From NCBI GenBank assembly GCA_900553765.1, contig USET01000027.1, positions 1 through 10,977 on the forward strand: 10,977 nt of DNA, written 5' to 3'. Positions 1 to 7,876 of this stretch are shown one piece after another. Made by a program: the position numbers and the translations under genes. Every line of letters starts with the position of its first letter. Position 1 is the first letter of the stretch. Source of the stretch: an uncultured Mycoplasmatota bacterium (lineage in GTDB: Bacteria; Bacillota_I; Bacilli_A; RF39; UBA660). Below the pieces are notes generated by a model. It ran no database searches. It was not told the DNA's origin and saw only the letters and a program-made list of their open reading frames with translations.

Positions 1-56
1 CTGTCACTTACCTTTCTTATCCGAAAAATGTTTGGGGGCGTATTCTTTCACGGGAA

Positions 57-85
57 ATTATATCACAGAGCGGATACAACTTCAA
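57..85 (-). promoter_or_regulatory. Leftward sigma-A type promoter
   Basis: On the minus strand a -35 TTGAAG (80-85) and a perfect -10 TATAAT (57-62) are 17 bases apart, and the -10 is preceded by TG plus one base (extended -10). Transcription would start near position 50 and run out of the left edge, so the gene it serves is not visible. It is back to back with the rightward promoter at 119-147. Seen in sequence; function inferred. Confidence 0.5.
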
Positions 86-134
86 GTCCCGATTTTAAAA
101 TTATAGATATATATCTTCTTGACAAGCGGGACTT
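84..134. repeat. 8-bp inverted repeat across divergent promoters
   Basis: AAGTCCCG at 84-91 is repeated exactly as its reverse complement CGGGACTT at 127-134. The left arm touches the -35 of the leftward promoter and the right arm lies between the -35 and -10 of the rightward promoter. The arm centres are 43 bases apart, about four helical turns, as expected of paired operator sites bound on one DNA face. It could be chance, and the regulator is unknown. Confidence 0.4.
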
Positions 135-147
135 AATATGATACAAT
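119..147 (+). promoter_or_regulatory. Rightward sigma-A promoter for the Tim44-like/SPFH pair
   Basis: TTGACA (119-124) is a perfect -35 element. After 17 bases comes TACAAT (142-147), preceded by TG plus one base, giving an extended -10. Transcription should start near 154, about 45 bases before the ATG at 200. This is a strong vegetative-type promoter reading into the frameshifted Tim44-like gene and the SPFH start. Confidence 0.7.
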
Positions 148-199
148 TTCCTTACAGATATAGAGACGCAAAGGAGTCTCATGAAAGGATAAATGGCGA

Positions 200-768
200 A
201 TGAATTTGTTTGACTTTTTCAAAAAAGCAAAAAGTGTCACAGAATCAGCCGATAAACGCAAAAAGCATATGTAAACGATGTTTTCCTCAGAGTTCAGGAA
301 GCATGGGAAGCAAAGAATTGGAAGATAGTCAGACCGTATGAAAGCGATAAGCTTTTCTCGGTTCATGAGAGACAGCTTCAGGAGTTTATCGACGGCAAAA
401 AGACCAACCATATGGACGGACAGTGCATAATCTCAACGCAGATCGCAGCATTCAGACACGACGGAGAGAACGATGTAGTGACCGTAAGGCTCAATGCCAC
501 AATGCTTGATTATACGACCGATGATGAAACCGGAAACCTAATTTCGGGCTCAAAGACCGAGAGACACAATAGGGTTTACAAACTTGAGTTTATCCGTACC
601 ACCGGCGTAAAAACATCAAAGGGCACAGACGCACTCGCATCGCACGAATGTCCCTCCTGCGGAGCTCCTATCGAGGTAACAAACAGCGGTCAGTGCGAAT
701 ATTGTAAAAATGTTATTACCAGCGGAAAATACGGCTGGGTACTCAACGAATACTCACAATGGTTCTGA
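200..768 (+). pseudogene. Tim44-like, C-terminal zinc-ribbon protein (frameshifted)
   Basis: The gene appears to start at ATG 200, with AAAGGA at 184-189 as ribosome site. That frame reads MNLFDFFKKAKSV... and stops at TAA 272-274. The rest continues one frame back, open from 256 to the TGA at 766-768. Adding one A to the A5 run at 260-264 joins the two parts into a 189-residue protein (..DKRKKAYVNDVFLRVQEAW..). The middle resembles the small Tim44-like domain proteins of gut Clostridia (pattern AWEAKNW..RPYESD..LF..H..QL). The end has a Cys-x2-Cys-x11-Cys-x2-Cys zinc ribbon. An automatic call would probably keep only ATG 412 to 768 (118 residues), which has no convincing ribosome site. The frameshift may be a sequence error near a poorly covered contig end or a real mutation. 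The next gene encodes an SPFH protein, a common neighbour of such zinc-ribbon proteins. Family call moderate; biochemical role unknown. Confidence 0.6.
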
Positions 769-803
769 TCAAATAATTTCAAATAAATATAAAGGAGAAT
801 AAA

Positions 804-1031
804 ATGGGACTTATAAGAGCAGCGTTTGCTTCGGCAGGCGGCGTATTAAAAGATCAGTGGAAAGAATATTTTCATTGCGATTCAATGACAAACGAACAGC
901 TCGTTGTAAAGGGCTATAAACAGACAAAAGGAAATAACAAAGGAAATACCGATATAATTTCAAACGGCTCGGTCGTTGCCGTAAACGAGGGACAGGCGGC
1001 ACTTATAGTTGAGGACGGAAAGATCGTTGAA
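804..1031 (+). CDS. SPFH-domain (YdjI/'virion core') protein, N-terminal fragment
   Basis: Residues 1-76 ([20 protein letters not shown]...[23 protein letters not shown]) match the conserved beginning of YdjI-type SPFH proteins, often labelled virion core protein, which are membrane-associated and commonly encoded beside zinc-ribbon proteins. The ATG at 804 has a good site AAAGGAG at 791-797. The family normally continues with the SPFH beta-rich domain and a C-terminal zinc ribbon; here it changes abruptly into RNA polymerase beta after residue 76. Base composition and codons match the upstream Tim44-like gene and not the downstream sequence. I therefore treat it as a gene cut off by a chimeric join. 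Confidence 0.65.
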
Positions 1032-2930
1032 AAACGCGTTCCAGTTCGTTATCGTGGTGAAAATATCATGGTAAATGCAGAAGAAGTAGACTACATGGAC
1101 GTATCACCACAACAAGTTGTTTCTATTACGACGAGTGCCATTCCATTCTTGGAGCACGACGATGGAAAACGTGCCCTCATGGGATCTAACATGCAACGTC
1201 AAGCAATTCCACTTTTGAAAACGGAAGCACCTCGTGTAGGTACAGGAGTAGAAGCAATTGCTGCAAGAGACTCTGGTGCTGTCGTCATGGCAAAAGCAGA
1301 CGGAGTTGTCGATTATGTAGATGCTCGCAAAATTGTCGTAAAGACAATGGGGGGAACAGATACATATTACTTAAATGGATTTGAACGTTCTAACAATGGA
1401 ACTTGTTATCATCAAGTACCAATTGTAAAAACAGGAGAAAAGGTAACTAAGGGAATGGTAATTGCCGATGGACCAAGTACGGACAAAGGTGAAATTGCCC
1501 TTGGTAAAAACGTTACAGTAGCATTCATGAACTACAATGGATACAACTACGAGGATGCCGTAATCTTAAATGAACGTTTAGTAAAAGATGATGTTTATAC
1601 ATCTATTCACATTCAAGATTATCAAATTGAATGTCGCGATACGAAGTTAGGACCAGAAGAGTTTACGAGAGATATTCCAAACGTAAGTGAGGAAGCACGT
1701 AAAAACTTGGATGAAAATGGTATTATCCGTATCGGAACAGAAGTCAAAGATGACGATATCTTAGTTGGTAAAGTAACGCCAAAAGGAATGGCAGAACTTA
1801 CGAGCGAAGAGAAATTATTGCATGCGATCTTTGGAGAGAAGACACGTGAAGTACGTGATACATCTCTTCGTGTACCACACGGTGGAGAAGGAATCGTTCA
1901 CGACATCAAGATCTTTACAAAAGAAGATAGCGATGAACTTCCAGCAGGTGTATCTAAGATCGTTCGTGTATACATTGTTCAAAAACGTAAGATTAGCGTT
2001 GGAGATAAAATGGCAGGACGTCATGGTAACAAAGGTGTTATTTCCCTTATCTTACCAGAGGAAGACATGCCATACTTACCAGATGGTAGACCAGTTGACA
2101 TCTTGTTAAACCCACTTGGAGTACCATCGCGAATGAACATTGGTCAGATTCTAGAAATGCATTTAGGATATGCTGCACAATCTTTAGATTGTTATATGGC
2201 AACACCAGTATTCGATGGTGCAAATCGTGAGGAAATCATCGATGCACTTCGTGAAGCAGGACTTCCAGAAGATGGAAAAGAATGGCTACACGATGGACGT
2301 ACTGGAGAATTATTCGACAACCGTATCAGTGTCGGAGTTATGTACATGATTAAACTTCACCACATGGTTGACGATAAACTACATGCCCGTTCTACTGGAC
2401 CATACTCACTTGTAACACAACAACCTCTTGGAGGAAAAGCACAATTTGGTGGTCAGCGTTTTGGAGAGATGGAAGTTTGGGCACTGTATGCTTATGGTGC
2501 AGCTCACGTCTTAAAAGAAATGATGACAATTAAATCTGACGACGTTGTAGGACGTGTCAAAGTATATGAAGCATTAGTAAAGGGAACACCGATTCCAAAA
2601 TCAGGAATTCCAGAATCATTCCGCGTATTAATCAAAGAGTTCCAGGCATTAGGACTTGATATTACCGTTCTCGATCAAGATGGAAATTATAAAGAATTGA
2701 AAGAACTTGAAGAAGAGGATGACGAGCCTTATTTATCAACTGATGAAATCGAGAAAAACACAACTCCAGAGGAAGTTGTAGAGGAACCGAGTGAAGATAC
2801 GGAAGCTATGGATGATGAGGAAAATGAATTCGAAGATGAATTAGATGAAATGGACGATGAAGATATCGAACCAACAGACGATGAAATCGATGCCTTAGAA
2901 AATGATATGATAGAGGAGGATGAGGATTAA
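804..2930 (+). CDS. rpoB: RNA polymerase beta subunit, C-terminal half, in chimeric ORF
   Basis: The open frame encodes 708 residues; about 77-708 are the second half of the beta subunit of DNA-dependent RNA polymerase. Visible landmarks are DYMDVSP (96-102), [11 protein letters not shown] (124-134), GYNYEDA with the acidic pair E250/D251 that faces the catalytic centre, LLHAIFGEK before the flap, [18 protein letters not shown] (394-411) with the conserved lysines that contact nucleic acid or NTP, and [18 protein letters not shown], the C-terminal clamp-anchoring motif. Roughly the first 570-600 residues of a normal ~1190-residue beta are absent, including protrusion, lobe and the rifampicin-resistance cluster, so this product could not work as beta. 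The true start lies elsewhere. The last 78 residues (631-708) are very acidic. The stop TAA overlaps the rpoC ATG by one base, so the two genes are co-transcribed and probably translationally coupled. Confidence 0.9.
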   Translation: MGLIRAAFASAGGVLKDQWKEYFHCDSMTNEQLVVKGYKQTKGNNKGNTDIISNGSVVAVNEGQAALIVEDGKIVEKRVPVRYRGENIMVNAEEVDYMDVSPQQVVSITTSAIPFLEHDDGKRALMGSNMQRQAIPLLKTEAPRVGTGVEAIAARDSGAVVMAKADGVVDYVDARKIVVKTMGGTDTYYLNGFERSNNGTCYHQVPIVKTGEKVTKGMVIADGPSTDKGEIALGKNVTVAFMNYNGYNYEDAVILNERLVKDDVYTSIHIQDYQIECRDTKLGPEEFTRDIPNVSEEARKNLDENGIIRIGTEVKDDDILVGKVTPKGMAELTSEEKLLHAIFGEKTREVRDTSLRVPHGGEGIVHDIKIFTKEDSDELPAGVSKIVRVYIVQKRKISVGDKMAGRHGNKGVISLILPEEDMPYLPDGRPVDILLNPLGVPSRMNIGQILEMHLGYAAQSLDCYMATPVFDGANREEIIDALREAGLPEDGKEWLHDGRTGELFDNRISVGVMYMIKLHHMVDDKLHARSTGPYSLVTQQPLGGKAQFGGQRFGEMEVWALYAYGAAHVLKEMMTIKSDDVVGRVKVYEALVKGTPIPKSGIPESFRVLIKEFQALGLDITVLDQDGNYKELKELEEEDDEPYLSTDEIEKNTTPEEVVEEPSEDTEAMDDEENEFEDELDEMDDEDIEPTDDEIDALENDMIEEDED
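1026..1040. other. Chimeric junction: SPFH start fused to rpoB interior
   Basis: Up to E76 (codon 1029-1031) the translation is SPFH-family; from about K77-V79 it is RpoB ([16 protein letters not shown]). Codon style changes at the same place, from GGC/CTC-rich to CGT/GGA-rich. The short A-rich stretch GAAAAACG at the join could be present in both parents, a typical spot for a false overlap. No integrase, insertion sequence or attachment-like repeat is visible. Confidence 0.8.
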
Positions 2931-5900
2931 TGAACGTAGATAACTTTGAAGGTTTAAGAATTGCGATTGCCTCACCTGAAAAAATCAGATCATGGTCTTA
3001 TGGTGAAGTAAAAAAAGCTGAGACGATTAACTATCGTACGTTAAAGCCAGAACGAGATGGACTATTCTGCGAGAGAATCTTTGGACCGACGAAAGATTAT
3101 GAATGTGCCTGTGGAAAATACAAACGTTTACGTTATAAAAACATCGTTTGTGACCGCTGTGGTGTCGAAGTTACGAAGAGTAAAGTACGTCGTGAACGTA
3201 TGGGGCACATCGAACTTGCAACACCAGTAAGCCACATTTGGTTCTTTAAAGGAGTACCATCTCGTATGGGGCTTGTTCTTGACATGTCACCACGTGATCT
3301 AGAGGAAGTATTATACTTCGTTTCTTACGTGGTACTTGATCCAGGAGCAGCACCTTTAGAGAAAAAACAGACGATTTCTGATAAAGAATATCGTGCTTAC
3401 TATGAAAAATATGGAAATACATTCCGTGTTGGAATGGGAGCAGAAGCAATTAAGGAATTACTTGCCGATGTCAATGTAGAAGAAGAAGCTGCAGCTCTTA
3501 AAAAAGAAATCGACGAGATTAAAGATAGTCAAAGTCAAAGACGTATTCGTTTAATCAAACGTTTGGATGTATTAAATGCATTCGTTTCATCAGGAAACAA
3601 ACCAGAATGGATGATTTTGGATGCACTTCCAGTCATTCCACCTGAAATCCGTCCGATGATTCAATTAGATGGTGGACGTTTTGCGACAAGTGATTTAAAC
3701 GACTTATATCGTCGTGTTATCACTCGTAACAATCGTTTGAAAAAATTGATGGATCTCGGAGCGCCTAGCATCATCATTCAAAATGAAAAACGTATGTTAC
3801 AGGAAGCTGTCGATGCATTATTCGATAATGGTCGTCGTGGACGTAATATTACAGGACCTGGAAATAGACCTTTAAAATCACTTTCTAGTATGTTAAAAGG
3901 AAAACAAGGACGTTTCCGTCAAAACTTACTTGGAAAGCGTGTCGACTATTCAGGACGTTCTGTTATCGTCGTTGGACCAACACTTAAGATGTATCAATGT
4001 GGTATTCCAAAAGAGATGGCACTTGAGCTATTTAAACCACATGTCATCCACGGATTGGTATCAAAAGAAATTGCAAGTAATATCAAAGCTGCAAAACGCA
4101 TGATTGAAAATCAAGACGAACGCGTATGGGATATCGTCGAAGAAGTCATCAAAGAGCACCCGGTTATGTTAAACCGTGCTCCTACACTTCACAGACTTGG
4201 TATCCAAGCATTCGAACCAAAATTAATCGATGGACGCGCAATTCGTTTGCATCCACTTGTATGTGCGGCATTTAACGCCGACTTCGATGGAGACCAAATG
4301 GCCGTTCACGTTCCAATTACAGAAGAAGCACAAGCAGAAGCTAGAATCTTAATGCTTGGTGCGAACAATATCTTGTCACCTAAGGATGGAAAACCGATCG
4401 TAACTCCTGGACAGGATATGGTACTTGGAAATTATTATTTAACGATGGAAAAAGCTGGATTAGAAGGAGAAGGACGCGTTTTCAAAGATGAGAACGAAGC
4501 CTTGATGGCTTACGAGAGAAGAGAGATTACACTTCATACTCGTGTTGCTATCCCAGCACGTAGTTTCAAACACAAAATCTTCCCTGATAACTACCTAGAT
4601 AAATATTTAGTAACAACCCCAGGTAAATTAATTTTCAATGAGATTTTCCCTGATACATTCCAATATATCAACGATGGATCAGCAGAAAACTTTGAGAAAG
4701 TTACGCCAAGTAAATATTTCTTACCGATGGGAACCGACATTAAAAAAGCAATTAGTGAAATGCCACTTGTTACACCTTTAAATAAAGGTGCACTTGGAAA
4801 AGTTATCGCACAGATTTACAAGCGTTATCAAACAACTGAAACTTCAGTAATGCTTGATAAATTAAAAGACTTAGGATTTAAGTATTCTACGTTATCTGGT
4901 ATTTCTATTTCTATTTCAGACGTTGTAGAAAGCGAAGATAAAAAAGAAATCCTAGAGGAAAGCCAAGCGATGGTAGACCAAGTAAATAAACAATTTAAAC
5001 GTGGTTTAATTACAGATAATGAACGTTATGAAAAAGTTGTAGATATCTGGACAAAGGCAAAATTAAAAGTACAAGATGGACTTGAAAAATGGTTGAAAGA
5101 ACATCCAGATAACTCTATTGCGACGATGATTAGTTCAAAAGCGCGTGGAGATCTTGGAAGTTATACTCAGCTTGTTGGTATGCGTGGACTTTTCGCAAAA
5201 CCAAGTGGAGGACAAGTAGAAATCCCAGTTACATCTTCCTTCAGTGAAGGAATGCAAATCTCTGAGTTCTTCTTATCTACCCACGGTGCCCGTAAAGGAG
5301 CCGTAGATACCGCTTTAAAAACGGCTGAAGCTGGATACTTAACACGTCGTTTAGTTGACGTTGTACAAGATATTATCGTAAAAGAAGAAGACTGTGGTAC
5401 GGAAGATGGTGTACTTGCAGAAGCATTCATCAATGAAAACGATGGTACAGTAATCGAATCATTACAAGACCGTATCGTAGGACGTTATACGAGCAAGAAA
5501 GTTATTCACCCAGAGACAAAAGAAATGATCGTAGACAGAAATACGTATATTACTGAGCAAATTGCAGATAAGATCATGGCTGCAGGAATTACAAAAGTTC
5601 CAATTCGTACAGTTCTTACATGTAAGACACACCAAGGTGTATGTCAAAAATGTTATGGACGTAACCTTGCAACTGGTTCTGTTGTAGAAACAGGAGAAGC
5701 AGTTGGAATCATGGCAGCACAATCTATCGGAGAGCCAGGTACACAGCTGACAATGAGAAACTTCAACACAGGTGGAGTTGCCGGTGGAGACGATATTACA
5801 CAAGGTCTTCCTCGTGTCGAAGAAGTATTTGAAGCACGTAATCCGAAAGGAAAGGCAACAATCTCTGAAATCAATGGTGTTGTATCTAACATCGAAGAAG

Positions 5901-6568
5901 AGAATGGTAAATTTATTATCAGTGTTAAGAACGATGTAGAGACAAAGCAACACACAAGTAATTACGGAGCAAAACTTGCTGTTGAAAAAGGTGAAGAAGT
6001 AAAAGCTGGACAACGTTTAACACTTGGAGCAATCAATCCGAAAGAGTTACTCGTTGTAACAGATCCAATTACAGTACAACAATATATTTTGATGGAAATT
6101 CAAAAAGTTTACCGTGGTCAAGGTGTAGATATTTCTGATAAGCACGTAGAGATCATGGCAAAACGTATGATTTCAAAAATTAAGATTATCAATTCTGGAA
6201 GCTCTTTATTCTTACCAGGTACGATGGTTAACATCAACGAATTTACAGAAGTTAATAAAGAACTTATCCTAGAAGGAAAAATTCCAGCAACTGGTAGACC
6301 AGTATTACTTGGAATTACGAAAGCTTCTTTGGAAACTGATTCCTTCTTATCAGCTGCATCTTTCCAAGAGACGACAAGAATCTTAACAGATGCTGCAATT
6401 CATGGTAAAGTAGATCATTTAACAGGATTAAAAGAAAATGTCATCATCGGTAAGTTAATTCCTGCTGGTACAGGAGCAAAGCAGTATAGAAATGCTGAAT
6501 TCACACTAGAAAATGATTTACTCAATGAGGAACCATTAGAAGCATTAGAACAAGAATTGATGGATTAA
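2930..6568 (+). CDS. rpoC: RNA polymerase beta' subunit
   Basis: Complete 1212-residue beta' subunit, close to the ~1200 of other Firmicutes. In order: N-terminal zinc finger with C59, C61, C74 and C77; clamp and lid/rudder region; catalytic NADFDGDQM at 449-457, whose D451, D453 and D455 hold the active-site magnesium; bridge helix around 780-805 (STHGARKG); second zinc site C822, C898, C905, C908; trigger loop beginning [11 protein letters not shown] (932-942); C-terminal clamp region. Two residues are unusual: the trigger loop reads MRNFNTGG, with N946 where His is almost universal, and S772 replaces the Arg of the usual FREG just before the bridge helix. The start ATG overlaps the rpoB stop, with AGAGGAGG at 2912-2919 ten bases upstream. 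An intrinsic terminator follows directly. Confidence 0.97.
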   Translation: MNVDNFEGLRIAIASPEKIRSWSYGEVKKAETINYRTLKPERDGLFCERIFGPTKDYECACGKYKRLRYKNIVCDRCGVEVTKSKVRRERMGHIELATPVSHIWFFKGVPSRMGLVLDMSPRDLEEVLYFVSYVVLDPGAAPLEKKQTISDKEYRAYYEKYGNTFRVGMGAEAIKELLADVNVEEEAAALKKEIDEIKDSQSQRRIRLIKRLDVLNAFVSSGNKPEWMILDALPVIPPEIRPMIQLDGGRFATSDLNDLYRRVITRNNRLKKLMDLGAPSIIIQNEKRMLQEAVDALFDNGRRGRNITGPGNRPLKSLSSMLKGKQGRFRQNLLGKRVDYSGRSVIVVGPTLKMYQCGIPKEMALELFKPHVIHGLVSKEIASNIKAAKRMIENQDERVWDIVEEVIKEHPVMLNRAPTLHRLGIQAFEPKLIDGRAIRLHPLVCAAFNADFDGDQMAVHVPITEEAQAEARILMLGANNILSPKDGKPIVTPGQDMVLGNYYLTMEKAGLEGEGRVFKDENEALMAYERREITLHTRVAIPARSFKHKIFPDNYLDKYLVTTPGKLIFNEIFPDTFQYINDGSAENFEKVTPSKYFLPMGTDIKKAISEMPLVTPLNKGALGKVIAQIYKRYQTTETSVMLDKLKDLGFKYSTLSGISISISDVVESEDKKEILEESQAMVDQVNKQFKRGLITDNERYEKVVDIWTKAKLKVQDGLEKWLKEHPDNSIATMISSKARGDLGSYTQLVGMRGLFAKPSGGQVEIPVTSSFSEGMQISEFFLSTHGARKGAVDTALKTAEAGYLTRRLVDVVQDIIVKEEDCGTEDGVLAEAFINENDGTVIESLQDRIVGRYTSKKVIHPETKEMIVDRNTYITEQIADKIMAAGITKVPIRTVLTCKTHQGVCQKCYGRNLATGSVVETGEAVGIMAAQSIGEPGTQLTMRNFNTGGVAGGDDITQGLPRVEEVFEARNPKGKATISEINGVVSNIEEENGKFIISVKNDVETKQHTSNYGAKLAVEKGEEVKAGQRLTLGAINPKELLVVTDPITVQQYILMEIQKVYRGQGVDISDKHVEIMAKRMISKIKIINSGSSLFLPGTMVNINEFTEVNKELILEGKIPATGRPVLLGITKASLETDSFLSAASFQETTRILTDAAIHGKVDHLTGLKENVIIGKLIPAGTGAKQYRNAEFTLENDLLNEEPLEALEQELMD

Positions 6569-6573
6569 AAAGT

Positions 6574-6604
6574 AAAGAGAGCTAGTTTTTAGTTCTCTTT
6601 TTTT
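6574..6604 (+). terminator. Intrinsic terminator of the rpoBC operon
   Basis: An 11-bp stem pairs AAAGAGAGCTA (6574-6584) with TAGTTCTCTTT (6590-6600), with one G-U pair and a 5-base loop, and runs into seven T (6598-6604). It starts five bases after the rpoC stop codon. Confidence 0.85.
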
Positions 6605-6633
6605 GTTTGGAATATAAGGAGGAAAGGAAAAGA

Positions 6634-6662
6634 TTGACAAACGACCTTGAGTAAGAGATAAT
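6634..6662 (+). promoter_or_regulatory. Promoter of the pilin-like gene
   Basis: TTGACA (6634-6639), 17 bases, then GATAAT (6657-6662), five of six matches to TATAAT. Transcription would start near 6669, about 34 bases before the ATG at 6703. It lies between the rpoBC terminator and the gene, so the gene is probably transcribed separately from rpoBC. Confidence 0.65.
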
Positions 6663-6702
6663 AAAATTAGAAGAGTAAATGATAGAGGGCAAGGAATAGA
6701 GA

Positions 6703-7797
6703 ATGAGAAAAAATCATGGTTTTACATTACTTGAGTTGTTGGCTGTTATTGTCATATTAGCGGTAATTTCGCTGATTGCAACACCATTGATCATGAATGT
6801 GATCGAAGATGCAAAAAAAGAGTCAGCAAGAGAAAGCGCATATGGAATTATCAAAGCCGGAGAGATTAAGCAGACACAAGAAGTAGGTAAGAATCAATCT
6901 ACTATTTATAGTGAAACATCAGGTCTAGAATACAGTGGGACTAAGGCGAGTAAGTTCCTTTTAGTGTTAGATGATATAGGGCGAAGTTCTTTTCAAGGAT
7001 TTATCGATGGTGTTTGTCTTGTAAAAGAATATCCAGACAAAGAGATTCGAATAGATGAAAGTAAAAAAACAGAAGATGAATGTGTGAAATCTCCATCTTT
7101 TAAAGATGATACATGGGAGATGATTGTATTTAATGTGAAGAACGATAATACTGCGTTTTATAAAGTAGGGGATACAAAAGAAATAGAATTGCAGGGACTT
7201 GGAACATTTCGTGTGAGAGTTGCAAATAATTCTTCGCCAAAGGAATGTGAAGATGATAACTTTTCTGAAAGTGCCTGTGGGTTTGTCATTGAATTTGAAC
7301 ATGTCGTAACACGACATAACATGAATTCGACGTCGACGAATGCAGGTGGATGGCCTGCAAGTGAAATGAGGGCATATTTAAATGGAGAGTTTTTAAATAT
7401 GCTACCGAGTGTTGTTAAAAATAATTTAAAAGATACTAAGGTTGTAACGGGACATGGAAGCAAGGAAACTTCTAATACTACATCGGTCGATAAGATATAT
7501 TTATTATCGCCAATGGAAGTGTTTGGAAGTGCAGATACGATGAATGCAACAGAATATGATAGTGCTTCACAATATACAAGACAATTAGATTATTATACAA
7601 GTAAGGGAGTATCACCATCACGTCGTAGTAATGCAGTAAAAAAAGAAATTGGTGGAAATATTTATGCATGGTGGCTTCGAACTCCACATTCCAATGCGTC
7701 CAACATTTTTTATTTAATAGCTGCTTCGAGTAATTGGAGCGATCGCTATTTCGCTACGTCTACTTATGGAGTATCTCCGGCCTTTCGGATAGGATAG
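6703..7797 (+). CDS. Type IV pilin-like protein with C-terminal DUF6273-type domain
   Basis: A 364-residue protein with a class III (prepilin) signal: MRKNHG then FTLLE, so a prepilin peptidase should cut after G6 and methylate F7; E11 is the conserved Glu at mature position 5. Residues 7-31 form the hydrophobic pilin helix, which anchors the protein in the membrane or packs it in a filament. C105 and C127 may form a disulfide in the pilin head. From about 150 to the end the sequence resembles DUF6273 domains (GGWPASEMRAYLNGEF, KIYLLSPMEVFG, YAWWLRTP, YGVSPAFRIG), extracytoplasmic and apparently related to the C-type-lectin/sulfatase-modifying fold. Start ATG 6703 has AAGGAA at 6691-6696. It is flanked by a promoter and a hairpin, so it is probably a single-gene unit; no pilus assembly genes are adjacent. 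It may be a surface-displayed binding pseudopilin; ligand unknown. Codons 329-355 are compositionally odd. Confidence 0.88.
   Translation: MRKNHGFTLLELLAVIVILAVISLIATPLIMNVIEDAKKESARESAYGIIKAGEIKQTQEVGKNQSTIYSETSGLEYSGTKASKFLLVLDDIGRSSFQGFIDGVCLVKEYPDKEIRIDESKKTEDECVKSPSFKDDTWEMIVFNVKNDNTAFYKVGDTKEIELQGLGTFRVRVANNSSPKECEDDNFSESACGFVIEFEHVVTRHNMNSTSTNAGGWPASEMRAYLNGEFLNMLPSVVKNNLKDTKVVTGHGSKETSNTTSVDKIYLLSPMEVFGSADTMNATEYDSASQYTRQLDYYTSKGVSPSRRSNAVKKEIGGNIYAWWLRTPHSNASNIFYLIAASSNWSDRYFATSTYGVSPAFRIG
7687..7767 (+). other. Candidate hypervariable segment of the DUF6273 domain
   Basis: Between WWLRTP and YGVSPAFRIG, 21 of 27 codons end in C or T, against 7 of 20 in the stretch 7561-7620 of the same gene. 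Encoded residues are mainly S, N, A, Y, F, D and R. This position, near the C-terminus of a lectin-like domain, and the pyrimidine-ending codons are what adenine-specific mutagenesis of AAC/AAT codons by a diversity-generating retroelement leaves. No template repeat or reverse transcriptase is in the window, so this is a hypothesis only. Confidence 0.25.
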
Positions 7798-7833
7798 GAG
7801 AACGAAAGTTCTTCTTTTCTTTTGTTCTCCTTT
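7796..7833 (+). terminator. Hairpin after the pilin-like gene, probable terminator
   Basis: AGGAGAACGAAAG (7796-7808) pairs with CTTTTGTTCTCCT (7819-7831): 13 bp with one G-U pair and a 10-base T-rich loop. The T tract afterwards is only three bases, so termination may be partial. The stem begins inside the stop codon TAG (7795-7797). Confidence 0.6.
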
Positions 7834-7859
7834 GCAACTAGAACGTTTTATGGTACAAT
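7832..7859 (+). promoter_or_regulatory. Promoter of the four-gene envelope operon
   Basis: TTGCAA (7832-7837), 16 bases, then TACAAT (7854-7859), preceded by TGG, an extended -10. Transcription would start near 7866, leaving only about 11 bases before ATG 7877. The transcript is then nearly leaderless, with at most the weak site GGTGA (7866-7870). An in-frame TAG at 7874-7876 rules out an earlier start. Confidence 0.6.
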
Positions 7860-7876
7860 AATTATGGTGATAGTAG

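Noticed and set aside
1..411. 92-residue minus-strand frame at 133-411, and a possible GTG start near position 7 on the minus strand
   Set aside because: The 92-residue frame is antisense to the reconstructed Tim44-like gene and its promoter. The GTG near the edge leaves too few bases to judge.
1026..1040. Site-specific integration or transposition creating the SPFH-rpoB join
   Set aside because: No direct repeats, inverted ends, integrase or transposase are visible near the join; an assembly chimera is simpler.
2928..2932. TAATG overlap of rpoB and rpoC as a regulatory oddity
   Set aside because: Close packing or short overlap of these two genes is ordinary; translational coupling explains it.
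5462..6013. 183-residue minus-strand frame opposite rpoC
   Set aside because: Shadow of rpoC: low-complexity Cys/Phe/Ser-rich translation, no ribosome site and no family resemblance.
6615..6654. Strong TAAGGAGG followed by a TTG-started six-codon frame ending TAA
   Set aside because: The TTG is the -35 box of the pilin-gene promoter and the peptide would be only six residues. Probably chance in a purine-rich spacer.
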